55,461 nt of DNA from an uncultured Actinomycetes bacterium (GTDB lineage Bacteria > Actinomycetota > Acidimicrobiia > Acidimicrobiales > RAAP-2). Below the pieces are notes generated by a model, which saw only the letters and a program-made list of their open reading frames with translations, did not search any database and was not told the origin of the DNA. Location: assembly GCA_903874965.1 (NCBI GenBank), contig CAIQUD010000016.1, forward strand, positions 1 through 55,461, in the 5' to 3' direction. Below, one piece after another: positions 1 to 7,802 of this stretch. Made by a program: the position numbers and the translations under genes. Numbering within the stretch: the first letter of the stretch is position 1; every line of letters starts with the position of its first letter.

Positions 1-650
1 ACCAGCTCTTCGACCTCAGGCCTCGGGACCCGCTCGACCAGCAGTCCGGATCGAGCATCACAAAGGAGCGCCTCGCCGGGCCGAAGCTTCACGCCGAGGA
101 GTGCATCGGCGAATTCAGCGACACGTTCGTCGTCACCACGGCCGAAGATGATGGCGCGCCGTCCGTCTTCGAGGGTCTCTTTGAAGGTGACGATCTCCCC
201 CATGGCAGTGCCTGAGCGAGCAAGGACGACAGAGAGTGACTCGTTGAGTACTACCTCATCGCCCTTCGTCAATTGACCTGGATCAAGTTCAGGGTGCAAG
301 GCAACCCGCACCTTGCGGCCTCCTGAAAGAACGTCCACGGTGCCATCTTCGTTGACACCAATGAACGTGCCATAGGCGGCTGGAGGTTGACTGAGCTTCT
401 CGACTTCATCGCGAAGGGATGCCAATTGTTCCTTGGCCTGTTGCAACGTGTACGCCAACTTCTCGTTCCGAGATGAAGCCTGCGAGAGTAGACCGCGCGT
501 CTCGAGCAGGCGCTCTTCGAGATCAGAAACCCTGTCGGGGGCATCTTGAAGACGACGTCGCAGATCGCGCACCTCGTCTTCTGCTCTCCGCAACTGACCG
601 GCGAGCTCTTGCTCGGTTGCCGCGCGCTCCTCGTCACCCATCGGTGCCAT
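1..650 (-). CDS. mpa: Proteasome-associated AAA ATPase (Mpa/ARC), N-terminal part; continues past window start
   Basis: This is the first ~216 residues of the ring ATPase that unfolds pupylated substrates for the actinobacterial 20S proteasome. Residues ~10-87 are a charged heptad-rich coiled coil, the Pup-binding region in this family. Residues ~92-210 match the tandem OB-fold interdomain, beginning YGTFIGVNEDGTVDVLSGG. The AAA module lies beyond the window. The ATG at 650 is preceded by a GGAGG at 657-661 with good spacing; an in-frame ATG at 641 is less likely. A -10-like TAGGGT lies at 670-675. trmI is nearby, as in mycobacteria, where it also lies close to mpa. The family call is firm; ARC versus Mpa is only nomenclature. 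Confidence 0.93.
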   Translation of the reverse strand, partial: MAPMGDEERAATEQELAGQLRRAEDEVRDLRRRLQDAPDRVSDLEERLLETRGLLSQASSRNEKLAYTLQQAKEQLASLRDEVEKLSQPPAAYGTFIGVNEDGTVDVLSGGRKVRVALHPELDPGQLTKGDEVVLNESLSVVLARSGTAMGEIVTFKETLEDGRRAIIFGRGDDERVAEFADALLGVKLRPGEALLCDARSGLLVERVPRPEVEEL

Positions 651-669
651 GGTCCACCTCCGTGCAATC

Positions 670-675
670 ACCCTA
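670..675 (-). promoter_or_regulatory. Candidate -10 box (TAGGGT) for mpa
   Basis: TAGGGT reads on the minus strand and would start the transcript near 663, leaving a 13-base leader that contains the GGAGG site. It sits in a 15-base element that recurs in inverted orientation at 734-748. No clear -35 is visible. Confidence 0.4.
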
Positions 676-738
676 TCGGGATGCCGGTTGAACTGTTTGA
701 GCCTCTCAGGGCTGCACCAAGTCAAGGTCGCTGCCCGA

Positions 739-744
739 TAGGAT
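739..744 (+). promoter_or_regulatory. Candidate -10 box (TAGGAT) for the ferredoxin gene
   Basis: TAGGAT sits inside CCCGATAGGATGGTT (734-748), which matches the mpa element at 666-680 (other strand) at 13 of 15 bases. The predicted leader is about 76 bases and contains an 11-codon ORF at 778-813. No strong -35 is seen. Confidence 0.35.
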
Positions 745-826
745 GGTTCGGTCAGCACAGAGCAGTCGTGCGCTGAGATGACCGTGAACATGCCGCTCAA
801 GTGGAGCGAATAAGAAAGGCTTGACC

Positions 827-1063
827 ATGAAGGTCTGGATTGACCAGGATCTGTGCACCGGCGACGGACTGTGCGAGGAGATTGCTCCCGCTGTCTTCAC
901 CTTGCTTGATGACGGTCTCGCGTACGTGAAAGACGGCGACGACATTAAGGACAGCCCCGGCGGTCAAGCTGGCATGGCAACCGTTCCAGCAGAGCTCGAA
1001 GATGCAGCAGTTGAGGCATCTGAAGAGTGCCCTGGCGAGTGCATCTTCATCGAGCGGGACTAA
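827..1063 (+). CDS. Small ferredoxin, probable [3Fe-4S] or Asp-ligated [4Fe-4S]
   Basis: This is a 78-residue acidic single-cluster electron carrier. Cys10, Asp13 and Cys16 form a CxxDxxC motif and Cys68-Pro the second motif. Asp takes the place of the usual second cysteine, as in [3Fe-4S] ferredoxins that serve actinobacterial cytochromes P450, or in Asp-ligated [4Fe-4S] proteins. An extra Cys72 follows the CP motif. I chose the ATG at 827 because AAAGG at 815-819 sits 7 bases upstream; a TTG at 821 is in frame. No P450 or reductase partner is in the window, so the redox partner is unknown. The gene is convergent with trmI. Confidence 0.88.
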   Translation: MKVWIDQDLCTGDGLCEEIAPAVFTLLDDGLAYVKDGDDIKDSPGGQAGMATVPAELEDAAVEASEECPGECIFIERD

Positions 1064-1117
1064 CTCCCCACTCGTTTTCCACCACTCGGTCGGTCAACAC
1101 GAGAACTCCGCGCATGT

Positions 1118-1139
1118 TCAGCCTGCAGAGTTCGGCTGA
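1118..1139. terminator. Possible hairpin between convergent ferredoxin and trmI genes
   Basis: TCAGCC at 1118-1123 can pair with GGCTGA at 1134-1139 around a 10-base loop, directly beside the trmI stop codon. There is no T-tract, so this is a weak candidate for a bidirectional terminator. Confidence 0.25.
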
Positions 1140-1994
1140 CTAACTTTCCAGCTCAGAGGTTTCCGGTTCCCTGGAGAACAGTGCGTGCTGGCCGAACTTC
1201 ACTTCTCGATCCTCTTCGACGACGAGTCGACGAGCGAACGTCAGAAAGCCCGTATGGGCAACCATCCTGTGGTCAGGGCGAATGCTCCTGCCTTCAATGT
1301 GCCAGGTACGACGGAGAATTTCGACCGTCTCGGCCATCCCGAAGCCATACGCGTCAAGTGCTTCACGAACCAGTGCGGTTTGGTTGATGGTCGGGAGATA
1401 GGCCATGAAGATGCCCCCAGGTCTGAGAGCAACCGCGGCATGAGGAACGACCTTGTCAGGCTCTGGCATATCCAAAAGGATCCGGTCGAGGTCTCGCTCA
1501 TCAATCCCCTCGGTGACGTCTCTCACCTTGACGTCATAGGGAACGTCGGTGCCAAGCATTGCGTGCACATTGGATTTCGCAACTTCGGCGAAGTCCTCAC
1601 GAATCTCATAGCCAATGATGGACACTCCCGCTCGAAGTGCAGCAATGGAGAGTGCACCAGATCCAACACCAGCCTCGAGCACACGCTGACCTGGAGCAAG
1701 GTCTGCAGCAATGAGAATCGCCCCAAGATCCTTCGGATAGATCACTTGAGCACCGCGAGGCATCTTCAAGACGACGTCGGAGAGCGTTGGCCGAAGCACT
1801 AAGAAGGCACGTCCCGTACTGCCAGGAATCTTTGAACCTTCGACTGCCCCAATGATCACATCGTGATCGAGAATTCCAGAATGAGTGTGGAATTGGCGAC
1901 CGGCCGTCAGGGTAATCAAGTAGCGCCGATCCTTGCCATCGACAAGGAGCACCCTTTCTCCATCTTTCAGAATGCTGGCTGAAGCTTCACTCAC
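1140..1994 (-). CDS. trmI: tRNA (adenine-58-N1)-methyltransferase TrmI
   Basis: This 284-residue SAM-dependent enzyme methylates A58 in the tRNA T-loop. Residues 1-90 are the small N-terminal beta domain, followed by the Rossmann methyltransferase with SAM motif I VLEAGVGSGAL at 105-115 and DMPEP at 175-179. Length matches bacterial TrmI (Rv2118c-like). The GTG start at 1994 overlaps the preceding stop by four bases (GTGA), so translation is probably coupled to the small gene upstream. It is the last gene of a minus-strand run of four. Proximity to mpa is a conserved actinobacterial arrangement. Confidence 0.93.
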   Translation of the reverse strand: MSEASASILKDGERVLLVDGKDRRYLITLTAGRQFHTHSGILDHDVIIGAVEGSKIPGSTGRAFLVLRPTLSDVVLKMPRGAQVIYPKDLGAILIAADLAPGQRVLEAGVGSGALSIAALRAGVSIIGYEIREDFAEVAKSNVHAMLGTDVPYDVKVRDVTEGIDERDLDRILLDMPEPDKVVPHAAVALRPGGIFMAYLPTINQTALVREALDAYGFGMAETVEILRRTWHIEGRSIRPDHRMVAHTGFLTFARRLVVEEDREVKFGQHALFSREPETSELES

Positions 1995-2218
1995 TTCGAC
2001 GTTCGCAAGCGTCGTCGTGAAGATGGCTTGGAGACAATCACGTTGAATCGCTCGCCAGGCTTCGCGGTCATCCGAGTCACGATTGCATCGTCGCGTTCAT
2101 AGAAGTAACGAATGATCGATCCAGCAAGGGCTAGCGCAAGCCAGAAAATCTGTCGTCCAGCGATGCCTCGCTTCAAGGCGATCCGAATGAGTCTCGCCAA
2201 CAGTGCGGTGAAGATCAT
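1991..2218 (-). CDS. Small membrane protein, unknown function
   Basis: This is a 75-residue basic protein with one or two hydrophobic stretches (residues ~1-16 and ~23-40, the latter IFWLALALAGSII) and a positively charged C-terminal tail rich in Arg and Lys. I do not recognise the family. It starts with an ATG that overlaps the upstream stop by one base (TGATG) and ends overlapping the trmI GTG by four bases, so it belongs to the same transcript. The positive-inside rule suggests a cytoplasmic C-terminus (inference). Confidence 0.65.
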   Translation of the reverse strand: MIFTALLARLIRIALKRGIAGRQIFWLALALAGSIIRYFYERDDAIVTRMTAKPGERFNVIVSKPSSRRRLRTSK

Positions 2219-2439
2219 CAGATGCGATGGACTTCAACGACAGATGCTCGACGACGACCCCTGCGTCGTCCCATCAGGTAAATGAGCACCGCTCCAAAGC
2301 CGAGGGTGACTCCGGCACCGACGACGATTGGTGGCAGAAAATCCTTCACGGTGTCTTCGCTTTGTCCGAGCATCTCTTTGAAGGACCGCTCGAGATCGTC
2401 ACGAGAGATCTGCTGCTTTGGGGGAATCGTGGTCGCCAT
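2218..2439 (-). CDS. Small single-span membrane protein, unknown function
   Basis: This is a 73-residue protein with a soluble charged N-terminal half (residues 1-35), one transmembrane helix (~37-56, IVVGAGVTLGFGAVLIYLMG) and an arginine-rich stop-transfer tail. I do not recognise it. Start and stop both form TGATG one-base overlaps with neighbours, marking it as the middle gene of a co-translated trio of small membrane proteins ahead of trmI. Its layout resembles small membrane proteins that accompany phage-holin-like DUFs in actinobacteria, but that is only an impression. Confidence 0.65.
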   Translation of the reverse strand: MATTIPPKQQISRDDLERSFKEMLGQSEDTVKDFLPPIVVGAGVTLGFGAVLIYLMGRRRGRRRASVVEVHRI

Positions 2440-2807
2440 CAGCTTTGCTCCTTCTTCGGTTCAGGTCGTTTGCGTGGTCGAGCTGGCCCCAAGGTAATGA
2501 GCCAAGCAGTAAAGGCGAGCACGAGAATCGCGATGAAGAACACCAACAGATAGGGCACCCACGACCAATTGCCGTGAAACACCGCCGTCTCGGTTTGCAG
2601 GGCACGGAGAATGGCCACGAGAAGGAACAAAATACCAAGACCCATTGAAAACGCGCCGACGGTTCCATAGGCAAGGAATCGTCCGAGTGCCTTGATTGGA
2701 TCGACGGTCTCTTGCTTGACGTAATCGACGACCAGCTGAATGGAGTCAGAACCAGACTCTTTGAGACGGCGCGCTCCAGCCTTCAGGCCCTCTCGGACAA
2801 AACTCAC
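2439..2807 (-). CDS. Phage-holin-like (superfamily III type) membrane protein
   Basis: This is a 122-residue protein with an amphipathic N-terminal segment (about residues 1-40) and two transmembrane helices (around 50-70 and 85-108), ending in a Lys/Arg/Pro/Glu-rich cytoplasmic tail. This layout fits the actinobacterial phage holin family/DUF1469 type, where most chromosomal members have no known role. I chose the GTG at 2807 because GGGGG lies about 6 bases upstream; an in-frame GTG at 2825 would add six residues. The GTG at 2807 overlaps the stop of a possible nine-codon leader ORF. First gene of the four-gene run ending in trmI. Confidence 0.68.
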   Translation of the reverse strand: MSFVREGLKAGARRLKESGSDSIQLVVDYVKQETVDPIKALGRFLAYGTVGAFSMGLGILFLLVAILRALQTETAVFHGNWSWVPYLLVFFIAILVLAFTAWLITLGPARPRKRPEPKKEQS

Positions 2808-2833
2808 CTCACACCCCCACCGCACTTGGTCAT
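2804..2833 (-). CDS. Possible nine-residue leaderless leader ORF
   Basis: An ATG at 2833 stands exactly six bases after TAGGCT (2840-2845) and opens a nine-codon ORF (MTKCGGGVR). Its TGA overlaps the GTG start of the next gene by four bases. If the -10 is real, the transcript starts on this ATG. The overlap would then couple the short ORF to the membrane-protein gene. It is too short to judge by codon use and could be chance. Confidence 0.35.
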   Translation of the reverse strand: MTKCGGGVR

Positions 2834-2839
2834 AGCTCC

Positions 2840-2845
2840 AGCCTA
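2840..2845 (-). promoter_or_regulatory. Candidate -10 box (TAGGCT) for the small membrane protein-trmI operon
   Basis: The first three bases of TAGGCT are the stop codon of the upstream thioesterase gene. The predicted transcription start is the ATG at 2833. Confidence 0.4.
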
Positions 2846-3250
2846 CTGACGATCTCTGTAGAGGTAGGTCGAAGAGGTTCGACCGACAAGGCGGTCTCCA
2901 TTTGCGGTGATTGATGCTTCGACGAAGGCAACTCGACTGCCACCGGAGATCACCGACGCCTCACAAACAAGCACGTCGCCGATTGCTACGGCAGCCAAGA
3001 AACTAATTTTCATCTCTGCATTCGCGACAAACACCTTGCGGTCGACGGCGTGCGTCACTGCCGCAGCACCCATGGCGGAATCGGCGAATGCGCCAAGGAG
3101 TCCTCCTTGGAGAATCCCTGCCGGATTTGCGAATTCCTCTGCAGCCACCATCTCCCAGACCGAACGCCCCGGAATGGACTTGTCGATGCATTTCATTCCG
3201 AGGGTCAAATCACAGTTCGGCGGAACTTGAATTGGTCGTCGTGGAGCCAT
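2843..3250 (-). CDS. PaaI-family hotdog thioesterase
   Basis: This is a 135-residue single hotdog (4HBT) domain protein, probably an acyl-CoA thioesterase. The central helix region NPAGILQGGLLGAFADSAMG (about residues 42-61) is the family signature, with Asn, Gly-Gly and Asp in the usual places. The substrate cannot be read from sequence; PaaI-type enzymes act on aryl- or acyl-CoA esters and work as tetramers. The ATG at 3250 lies six bases after TAGCCT and has no Shine-Dalgarno site, which fits a leaderless mRNA. It is divergent from tkt. Confidence 0.85.
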   Translation of the reverse strand: MAPRRPIQVPPNCDLTLGMKCIDKSIPGRSVWEMVAAEEFANPAGILQGGLLGAFADSAMGAAAVTHAVDRKVFVANAEMKISFLAAVAIGDVLVCEASVISGGSRVAFVEASITANGDRLVGRTSSTYLYRDRQ

Positions 3251-3256
3251 AGATCG

Positions 3257-3262
3257 AGGCTA
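3257..3262 (-). promoter_or_regulatory. Candidate -10 box (TAGCCT), leaderless start for thioesterase
   Basis: TAGCCT, then six bases, then ATG at 3250, so transcription is predicted to begin at the start codon. Confidence 0.5.
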
Positions 3263-3272
3263 CAACGCACCA

Positions 3273-3298
3273 TTGACCCCAAGAAGCCTAGGTAGGGT
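3273..3298 (+). promoter_or_regulatory. Candidate promoter for the tkt operon
   Basis: TTGACC at 3273-3278 and TAGGGT at 3293-3298 resemble -35 and -10 boxes, but the 14-base spacer is shorter than usual. The leader would be about 20 bases and contain the GGAAGGAG ribosome site of tkt. Confidence 0.35.
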
Positions 3299-3322
3299 AG
3301 GCGCGGCGGAGGAAGGAGCCCA

Positions 3323-5296
3323 GTGGCTGCAGAGGACAAGAAATTTGATCAGGATGCAATCGCGACCATTCGCGGGATTGCGATGGACGGTCCATTCAAG
3401 GCAAAGTCAGGTCACCAGGGCACGGCCATGGCGCTCGCTCCATTGGCACACACGTTGTTTTCGAGAGTCTTGAAGTTCGACGGGGCCGATACGCAATGGC
3501 CTGATCGCGACCGCCTCGTGCTGTCTGCCGGGCACGCGTCGATCTTGTTGTACACGATGCTCTTCTTGACAGGTCAAGGCCTGTCGCTCGATGACCTCAG
3601 GGAATTCCGCCAACTTGGGTCACTCACGCCAGGGCACCCGGAAGTTGGCCACACTGCCGGCGTTGAGGTAACAACTGGACCGCTCGGTCAGGGTCTTGCA
3701 AATGGTGTGGGTCTCGCACTTGCTGAGCGCTGGTTGCGAACCGAGTTTGGCGAAGACCTCTGCGAGCACATGACCTATGTCATCGCGGGAGACGGCTGTC
3801 TGCAAGAAGGCATCAGTCATGAGGCCGCCTCCTTCGCTGGCCATCAGGGTCTCGGCAAGTTGGTTGTTATCTACGACGACAACCTGATCACGATCGATGG
3901 CAAGACCGACCTGGCACACTCAACTCATGAAGCTGACCGCTTCAGGAGTTACGGATGGCACGTGATTGAGGCCGGCGAGATCGGCGAAGACTGTGACGCC
4001 ATCGAACGTGCACTTCTCGAGGCAAAGGCAGAAGTCGACCGACCTTCGCTCATCGTCCTGCGGACCCATTGTGGCTTCCCTTCACCCGACTGGACTGACA
4101 AGAAGGAAGCACATGGACTGGCATTTGGCGCCGAAGATATTGCTCGAACCAAGGCCATCCTTGGACTTCCAGTGGATGATTCCTTCACCGTGCTTCCTGG
4201 GGTTCGGGAGCACTACTTAGAACTTGGCGCCAAGGGAACGAGCCTTCACTCGGCTTGGAAGGCACGGGTTGCCCATGCCCCATCGGGAAAGAAGTACCTC
4301 GACCAGCTCCGTGGCGACATTGATGATGAGTTTGATGAACTACTCCCCTCCTATGAAGCCGGCGCCTCTGTTGCGACTCGAAATGCCCTCAAGGCATGTC
4401 TCGCTGCGACCGGAGCGACACTTCCTGGTCTCATAGCTGGGTCAGCTGACCTCACCGAGAACACCGGTGTTGCGTTGGCAGGAGCCATGCCGCTGACCCA
4501 AGACATCGGCAATGGCCGTCAGCTCTACTTCGGCATTCGAGAGCATGCAATGGGTGGAGTGATGAACGGCATGGCGCTCCATGGTGGCATGCTTCCTCTC
4601 GGTGGGACCTTCTTCGTCTTCAGTGACTATCTCCGGCCCGCAATCCGTCTCGCCGCATTGAGTGGCGCCCATGTCATCTACTCGTTCACTCACGATTCCA
4701 TCGGTGTTGGCGAGGATGGACCAACGCATCAACCCATTGAGCACTTGGCATCGCTCCGTGCCATGCCGGGACTCGAGGTCTTTCGACCAGCTGATGCGAC
4801 CGAGACGACCGGAGCATGGAGTGCTGCGGTCCACGCGTCCGGTCCCGTCGCGCTCTGTCTCTCACGGCAGAACTTGTCGGTCCTCGAAGGATCAGATGCC
4901 GCAAAGGTCGCAACCGGTGGCTACGTACTCAACCCAGGCGTCGACCGGCCGGACCTTGTCCTTATCGGGACTGGATCTGAGGTCAGTCTCTGTGTAGAGG
5001 CTGCCGCTGTCTTGCAAGGTTCTGGGATTTCGGCTCGTGTCGTTTCCATGCCTTCCCTGACACGCTTTCTTCACGCGACGAGTGACTACCGTTTGAGCGT
5101 CCTGCCAAGTGGGATTCCAAGCATTTCGGTCGAGGCGGGAAGTACCTTTGGATGGTCGAGCGTGGCAACCCACAGCATCGGCATTGATCGATTTGGGATG
5201 TCGGCACCGGCACCAGAAGTCTTCGAAGCACTAGGGATTACCGTCGAGGCCATCGTTGCCCTGGCGACAACTGTTGCCGGAGGTGGCAAGGAATGA
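3323..5296 (+). CDS. tkt: Transketolase
   Basis: This 657-residue TPP enzyme moves two-carbon ketol units in the non-oxidative pentose phosphate pathway. The N-terminal TPP-binding motif GDGCLQEG lies near residue 156 with the downstream DDN. The middle domain carries GIREHAMGGVMNGMALHGG, and the cofactor-proton-relay Glu is in IREH. DGPTHQPIEHL follows. Length is typical. The GTG start at 3323 follows GGAAGGAG at 3311-3318. The stop overlaps tal by four bases (ATGA), so tkt heads a coupled tkt-tal-pgi-fbiC operon. A start further downstream would lose conserved N-terminal sequence. Confidence 0.97.
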   Translation: MAAEDKKFDQDAIATIRGIAMDGPFKAKSGHQGTAMALAPLAHTLFSRVLKFDGADTQWPDRDRLVLSAGHASILLYTMLFLTGQGLSLDDLREFRQLGSLTPGHPEVGHTAGVEVTTGPLGQGLANGVGLALAERWLRTEFGEDLCEHMTYVIAGDGCLQEGISHEAASFAGHQGLGKLVVIYDDNLITIDGKTDLAHSTHEADRFRSYGWHVIEAGEIGEDCDAIERALLEAKAEVDRPSLIVLRTHCGFPSPDWTDKKEAHGLAFGAEDIARTKAILGLPVDDSFTVLPGVREHYLELGAKGTSLHSAWKARVAHAPSGKKYLDQLRGDIDDEFDELLPSYEAGASVATRNALKACLAATGATLPGLIAGSADLTENTGVALAGAMPLTQDIGNGRQLYFGIREHAMGGVMNGMALHGGMLPLGGTFFVFSDYLRPAIRLAALSGAHVIYSFTHDSIGVGEDGPTHQPIEHLASLRAMPGLEVFRPADATETTGAWSAAVHASGPVALCLSRQNLSVLEGSDAAKVATGGYVLNPGVDRPDLVLIGTGSEVSLCVEAAAVLQGSGISARVVSMPSLTRFLHATSDYRLSVLPSGIPSISVEAGSTFGWSSVATHSIGIDRFGMSAPAPEVFEALGITVEAIVALATTVAGGGKE

Positions 5297-6393
5297 CGAA
5301 GCTTCAAGATCTCTTTGAAGAGGGCGGGCAAAGCCCATGGCTCGATAATCTGCGACGGGACTGGATTGAAGACGGTCAACTCGCCGCCCTCATTGGCCGC
5401 GGTGTTCGTGGCATTACGTCGAATCCGACGATCTTTGCCAAGGCAATCTCGGGATCTGATCGCTACGACGAGCAATTCACCGCTGCCATCCAGTCGAAGA
5501 GCCCGAGTGAGGCGTATTGGAGTCTTGTTGCTTCTGACATTGAAGCAGCCATGAAGCTCCTCCTCCCTGTGTACGAACAATCAGGTGGACACGACGGTTA
5601 TGTGTCGCTGGAAGTTGCACCCGCACTCGCCCACGACGCAGAAGCGACCGTCGCCGCTGCCCTCCACTTACGGGAGCGCATCTCGGGCCCAAATCTCATG
5701 GTCAAGGTCCCAGGCACAAAAGCGGGCCTCGTTGCACTTCGATCACTCGTCGGCGCTGGACTCTCGATCAATGTGACCTTGCTCTTTTCGATCGACCGCT
5801 ACGACCAAGTTGTCGAGGCCTATATCAGCGGCCTTGAGGACGCACTTGCCTCGGGCATTGATGATCTCCACCTGATTGCTGGGGTTGCATCCTTCTTCGT
5901 GAGCCGGGTTGATTCGGAGATTGATGCACGTTTGACCGAACAGGGATCAGAAGAGGCACTGAGCGCACGTGGCAAAGCAGCTGTCGCCCAAGCCCATGTC
6001 GTCTATGACCACTTCCGTCATCTCTTCAGTGGTCCGCGCTGGGAAGTTCTGGCCGCTCATGGAGCACAGGTTCAGCGGCCACTGTGGGCGTCGACGTCAA
6101 CGAAGAACCCGTCATATCCAGACTTGCTCTACGTCGACAATCTGATCGGCCCACACACCGTGAACACGCTGCCTGATGCGACGCTTGAAGCATTTGATGA
6201 CCATGGCAAGGTTGCGCTCACCATTGCGAATGACGTGGCTGGAGCCACGGCGATTATCGATGGGCTCTCAGCATTCGGCATCGATCTCGAGGTTGTTGCC
6301 AACAAGCTCGAGGACGAGGGTCTCCATTCATTCGCGCAATCATTTGATGACTTGCTCATTGAGTTGGAGGCCAAGGCTGCTCAACTCAAATGA
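5293..6393 (+). CDS. tal: Transaldolase
   Basis: This 366-residue enzyme transfers a dihydroxyacetone unit from sedoheptulose-7-phosphate to glyceraldehyde-3-phosphate. Visible family motifs are SNPTIFAKAI near residue 40 and the Schiff-base lysine Lys138 in MVKVPGTKAG, followed by SINVTLLFS. Length fits the long actinobacterial/cyanobacterial type that is often fused or adjacent to a glucose-6-phosphate isomerase domain. Here the isomerase is a separate gene, overlapping tal by four bases. The ATG at 5293 overlaps the tkt stop (ATGA), giving translational coupling on both sides. Confidence 0.96.
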   Translation: MTKLQDLFEEGGQSPWLDNLRRDWIEDGQLAALIGRGVRGITSNPTIFAKAISGSDRYDEQFTAAIQSKSPSEAYWSLVASDIEAAMKLLLPVYEQSGGHDGYVSLEVAPALAHDAEATVAAALHLRERISGPNLMVKVPGTKAGLVALRSLVGAGLSINVTLLFSIDRYDQVVEAYISGLEDALASGIDDLHLIAGVASFFVSRVDSEIDARLTEQGSEEALSARGKAAVAQAHVVYDHFRHLFSGPRWEVLAAHGAQVQRPLWASTSTKNPSYPDLLYVDNLIGPHTVNTLPDATLEAFDDHGKVALTIANDVAGATAIIDGLSAFGIDLEVVANKLEDEGLHSFAQSFDDLLIELEAKAAQLK

Positions 6394-7802
6394 GCACCTC
6401 GTCAGCTGACCAACTTCTCGCGAGGCTCCTCGATCGAGACTGCACCCTTTGGCCACCGACGTCAGTCGCGCCCAATCGGCTTGGCTGGATCGATTCGCCA
6501 ATCTGGATGAAGGAGCGTGCCGATGAGCTCACGACCTGGGCATCAACGGTTGTTGCATCGAAGGTACTTCTGCTTGGTATGGGCGGATCTTCGCTTGGGC
6601 CGCTCGTCCTCGCTGGTCGCGACGGAAGAGGTGGAAAGTTCGCTTCGGGTGTTCGATCGCTGATCGTCGCCGACACCACCGACCCTTCGACCATTGGATC
6701 GCTCGACTTTGACGACACGATCGTCATCATCTCGTCAAAATCTGGTTCAACGCTTGAAACAGAGGTCCTCTTTGACTTTGCCTTGGATCGCGTCGGTGAT
6801 CCCGAGCAGTTCGTCATTGTTACCGACGCAAACAGCCCGCTTGCACAACGAGGAGCTGAACTCGGCGTCTCGAGAGTGTTCGAGAATCCAAGTGACATTG
6901 GCGGCAGGTTCTCGTTGTTCAGCTACTTCGGCATGGTGCCTGCTGCACTTCTTGGTTATGACGTCTCGTCCTTCTGTGCGGCGGCGATTGCGACCGACCT
7001 TGGCGCTGCAGCCGCTCTTGGCGAAGGCCTTGGGATTGCAGTTGGAGGAGGCCAGGACAAGCTGTTCATCACGAGCCACCCGGATGTTCCTCGATTCGGA
7101 CTTTGGGCGGAGCAGCTTATTGCTGAGTCAACGGGAAAAGATGGAACAGGGTGTATTCCTGTCCCAACGAAATCAGCCACAAGTTCAGCAGACCGCTTTG
7201 TCCTTTCACTCCCCTTTGATGACGCCGCTGATCTCGCACAAGCGTTCTTTGGTTTGGAAGTCGCGATCGCCATCTGCGGGTCAGTGCTTGGCGTCGATCC
7301 CTTCAATGAACCGAATGTCACCGAGTCGAAGGAGCGGACACTTGATCGTTTGAGCGGCTCTTCAACCTCAGAAATCCCGACCATTGAACTCGATGCCGTG
7401 AATGACTGGCTGAAGGCGACCTTGGGCCAAGGCTCCTACCTGACCGTTCAGGCCTACGTTCCCTTCGAGCAAGAGAGAGATCTCGAAGAACTACGAGATC
7501 AGCTTGCTGCTCGGTATCGGCCGATCGCCGTAACTGCTGGCTTCGGCCCTCGGTATCTCCACTCGACGGGTCAGCTGCACAAGGGAGGCCCAGCCTCCAT
7601 CGTTGCCCTTCAAGTCATTGGCGAGCGTGTGTCGTCCCTGCCAATTCCTGGTCGATCCTTTGACTTCAATACTCTGCTCGCTGCACAGGCAGACGGCGAC
7701 TACGACGCGTTGGTTGCGAGGAATAGAACCGTCGCTAGGGTCGTCGTCAGCGATGTGGCATCGCTACTTCGCATCGTGATGGGATCAAGTCCATGGAGAT
7801 GA
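6390..7802 (+). CDS. pgi: Glucose-6-phosphate isomerase (tal-pgi fusion type, stand-alone)
   Basis: This 470-residue protein has two SIS domains. The first contains GMGGSSLG (residues ~64-71) and the phosphate-binding SSKSGSTLET (~115-124), with SDIGGRFSLFS following. The second has LWAEQLIAESTGK and the late HSTGQLHKGG motif carrying the catalytic His/Lys environment. It resembles the isomerase half of tal-pgi fusions more than the E. coli enzyme. It should interconvert glucose-6-phosphate and fructose-6-phosphate. It is coupled to tal by an ATGA overlap and to fbiC by an overlap at its own stop. The family call is firm; catalytic competence is inferred from the retained motifs. Confidence 0.93.
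   Translation: MSTSSADQLLARLLDRDCTLWPPTSVAPNRLGWIDSPIWMKERADELTTWASTVVASKVLLLGMGGSSLGPLVLAGRDGRGGKFASGVRSLIVADTTDPSTIGSLDFDDTIVIISSKSGSTLETEVLFDFALDRVGDPEQFVIVTDANSPLAQRGAELGVSRVFENPSDIGGRFSLFSYFGMVPAALLGYDVSSFCAAAIATDLGAAAALGEGLGIAVGGGQDKLFITSHPDVPRFGLWAEQLIAESTGKDGTGCIPVPTKSATSSADRFVLSLPFDDAADLAQAFFGLEVAIAICGSVLGVDPFNEPNVTESKERTLDRLSGSSTSEIPTIELDAVNDWLKATLGQGSYLTVQAYVPFEQERDLEELRDQLAARYRPIAVTAGFGPRYLHSTGQLHKGGPASIVALQVIGERVSSLPIPGRSFDFNTLLAAQADGDYDALVARNRTVARVVVSDVASLLRIVMGSSPWR

Noticed and set aside
778-813. Eleven-codon ORF before the ferredoxin gene
   Set aside because: It has no ribosome site, is not six bases from a -10 and does not overlap the ferredoxin start.
2439-2807. Prophage remnant suggested by the holin-like protein
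   Set aside because: No other phage genes, attachment sites or composition change are nearby, and such proteins are common in actinobacterial chromosomes.
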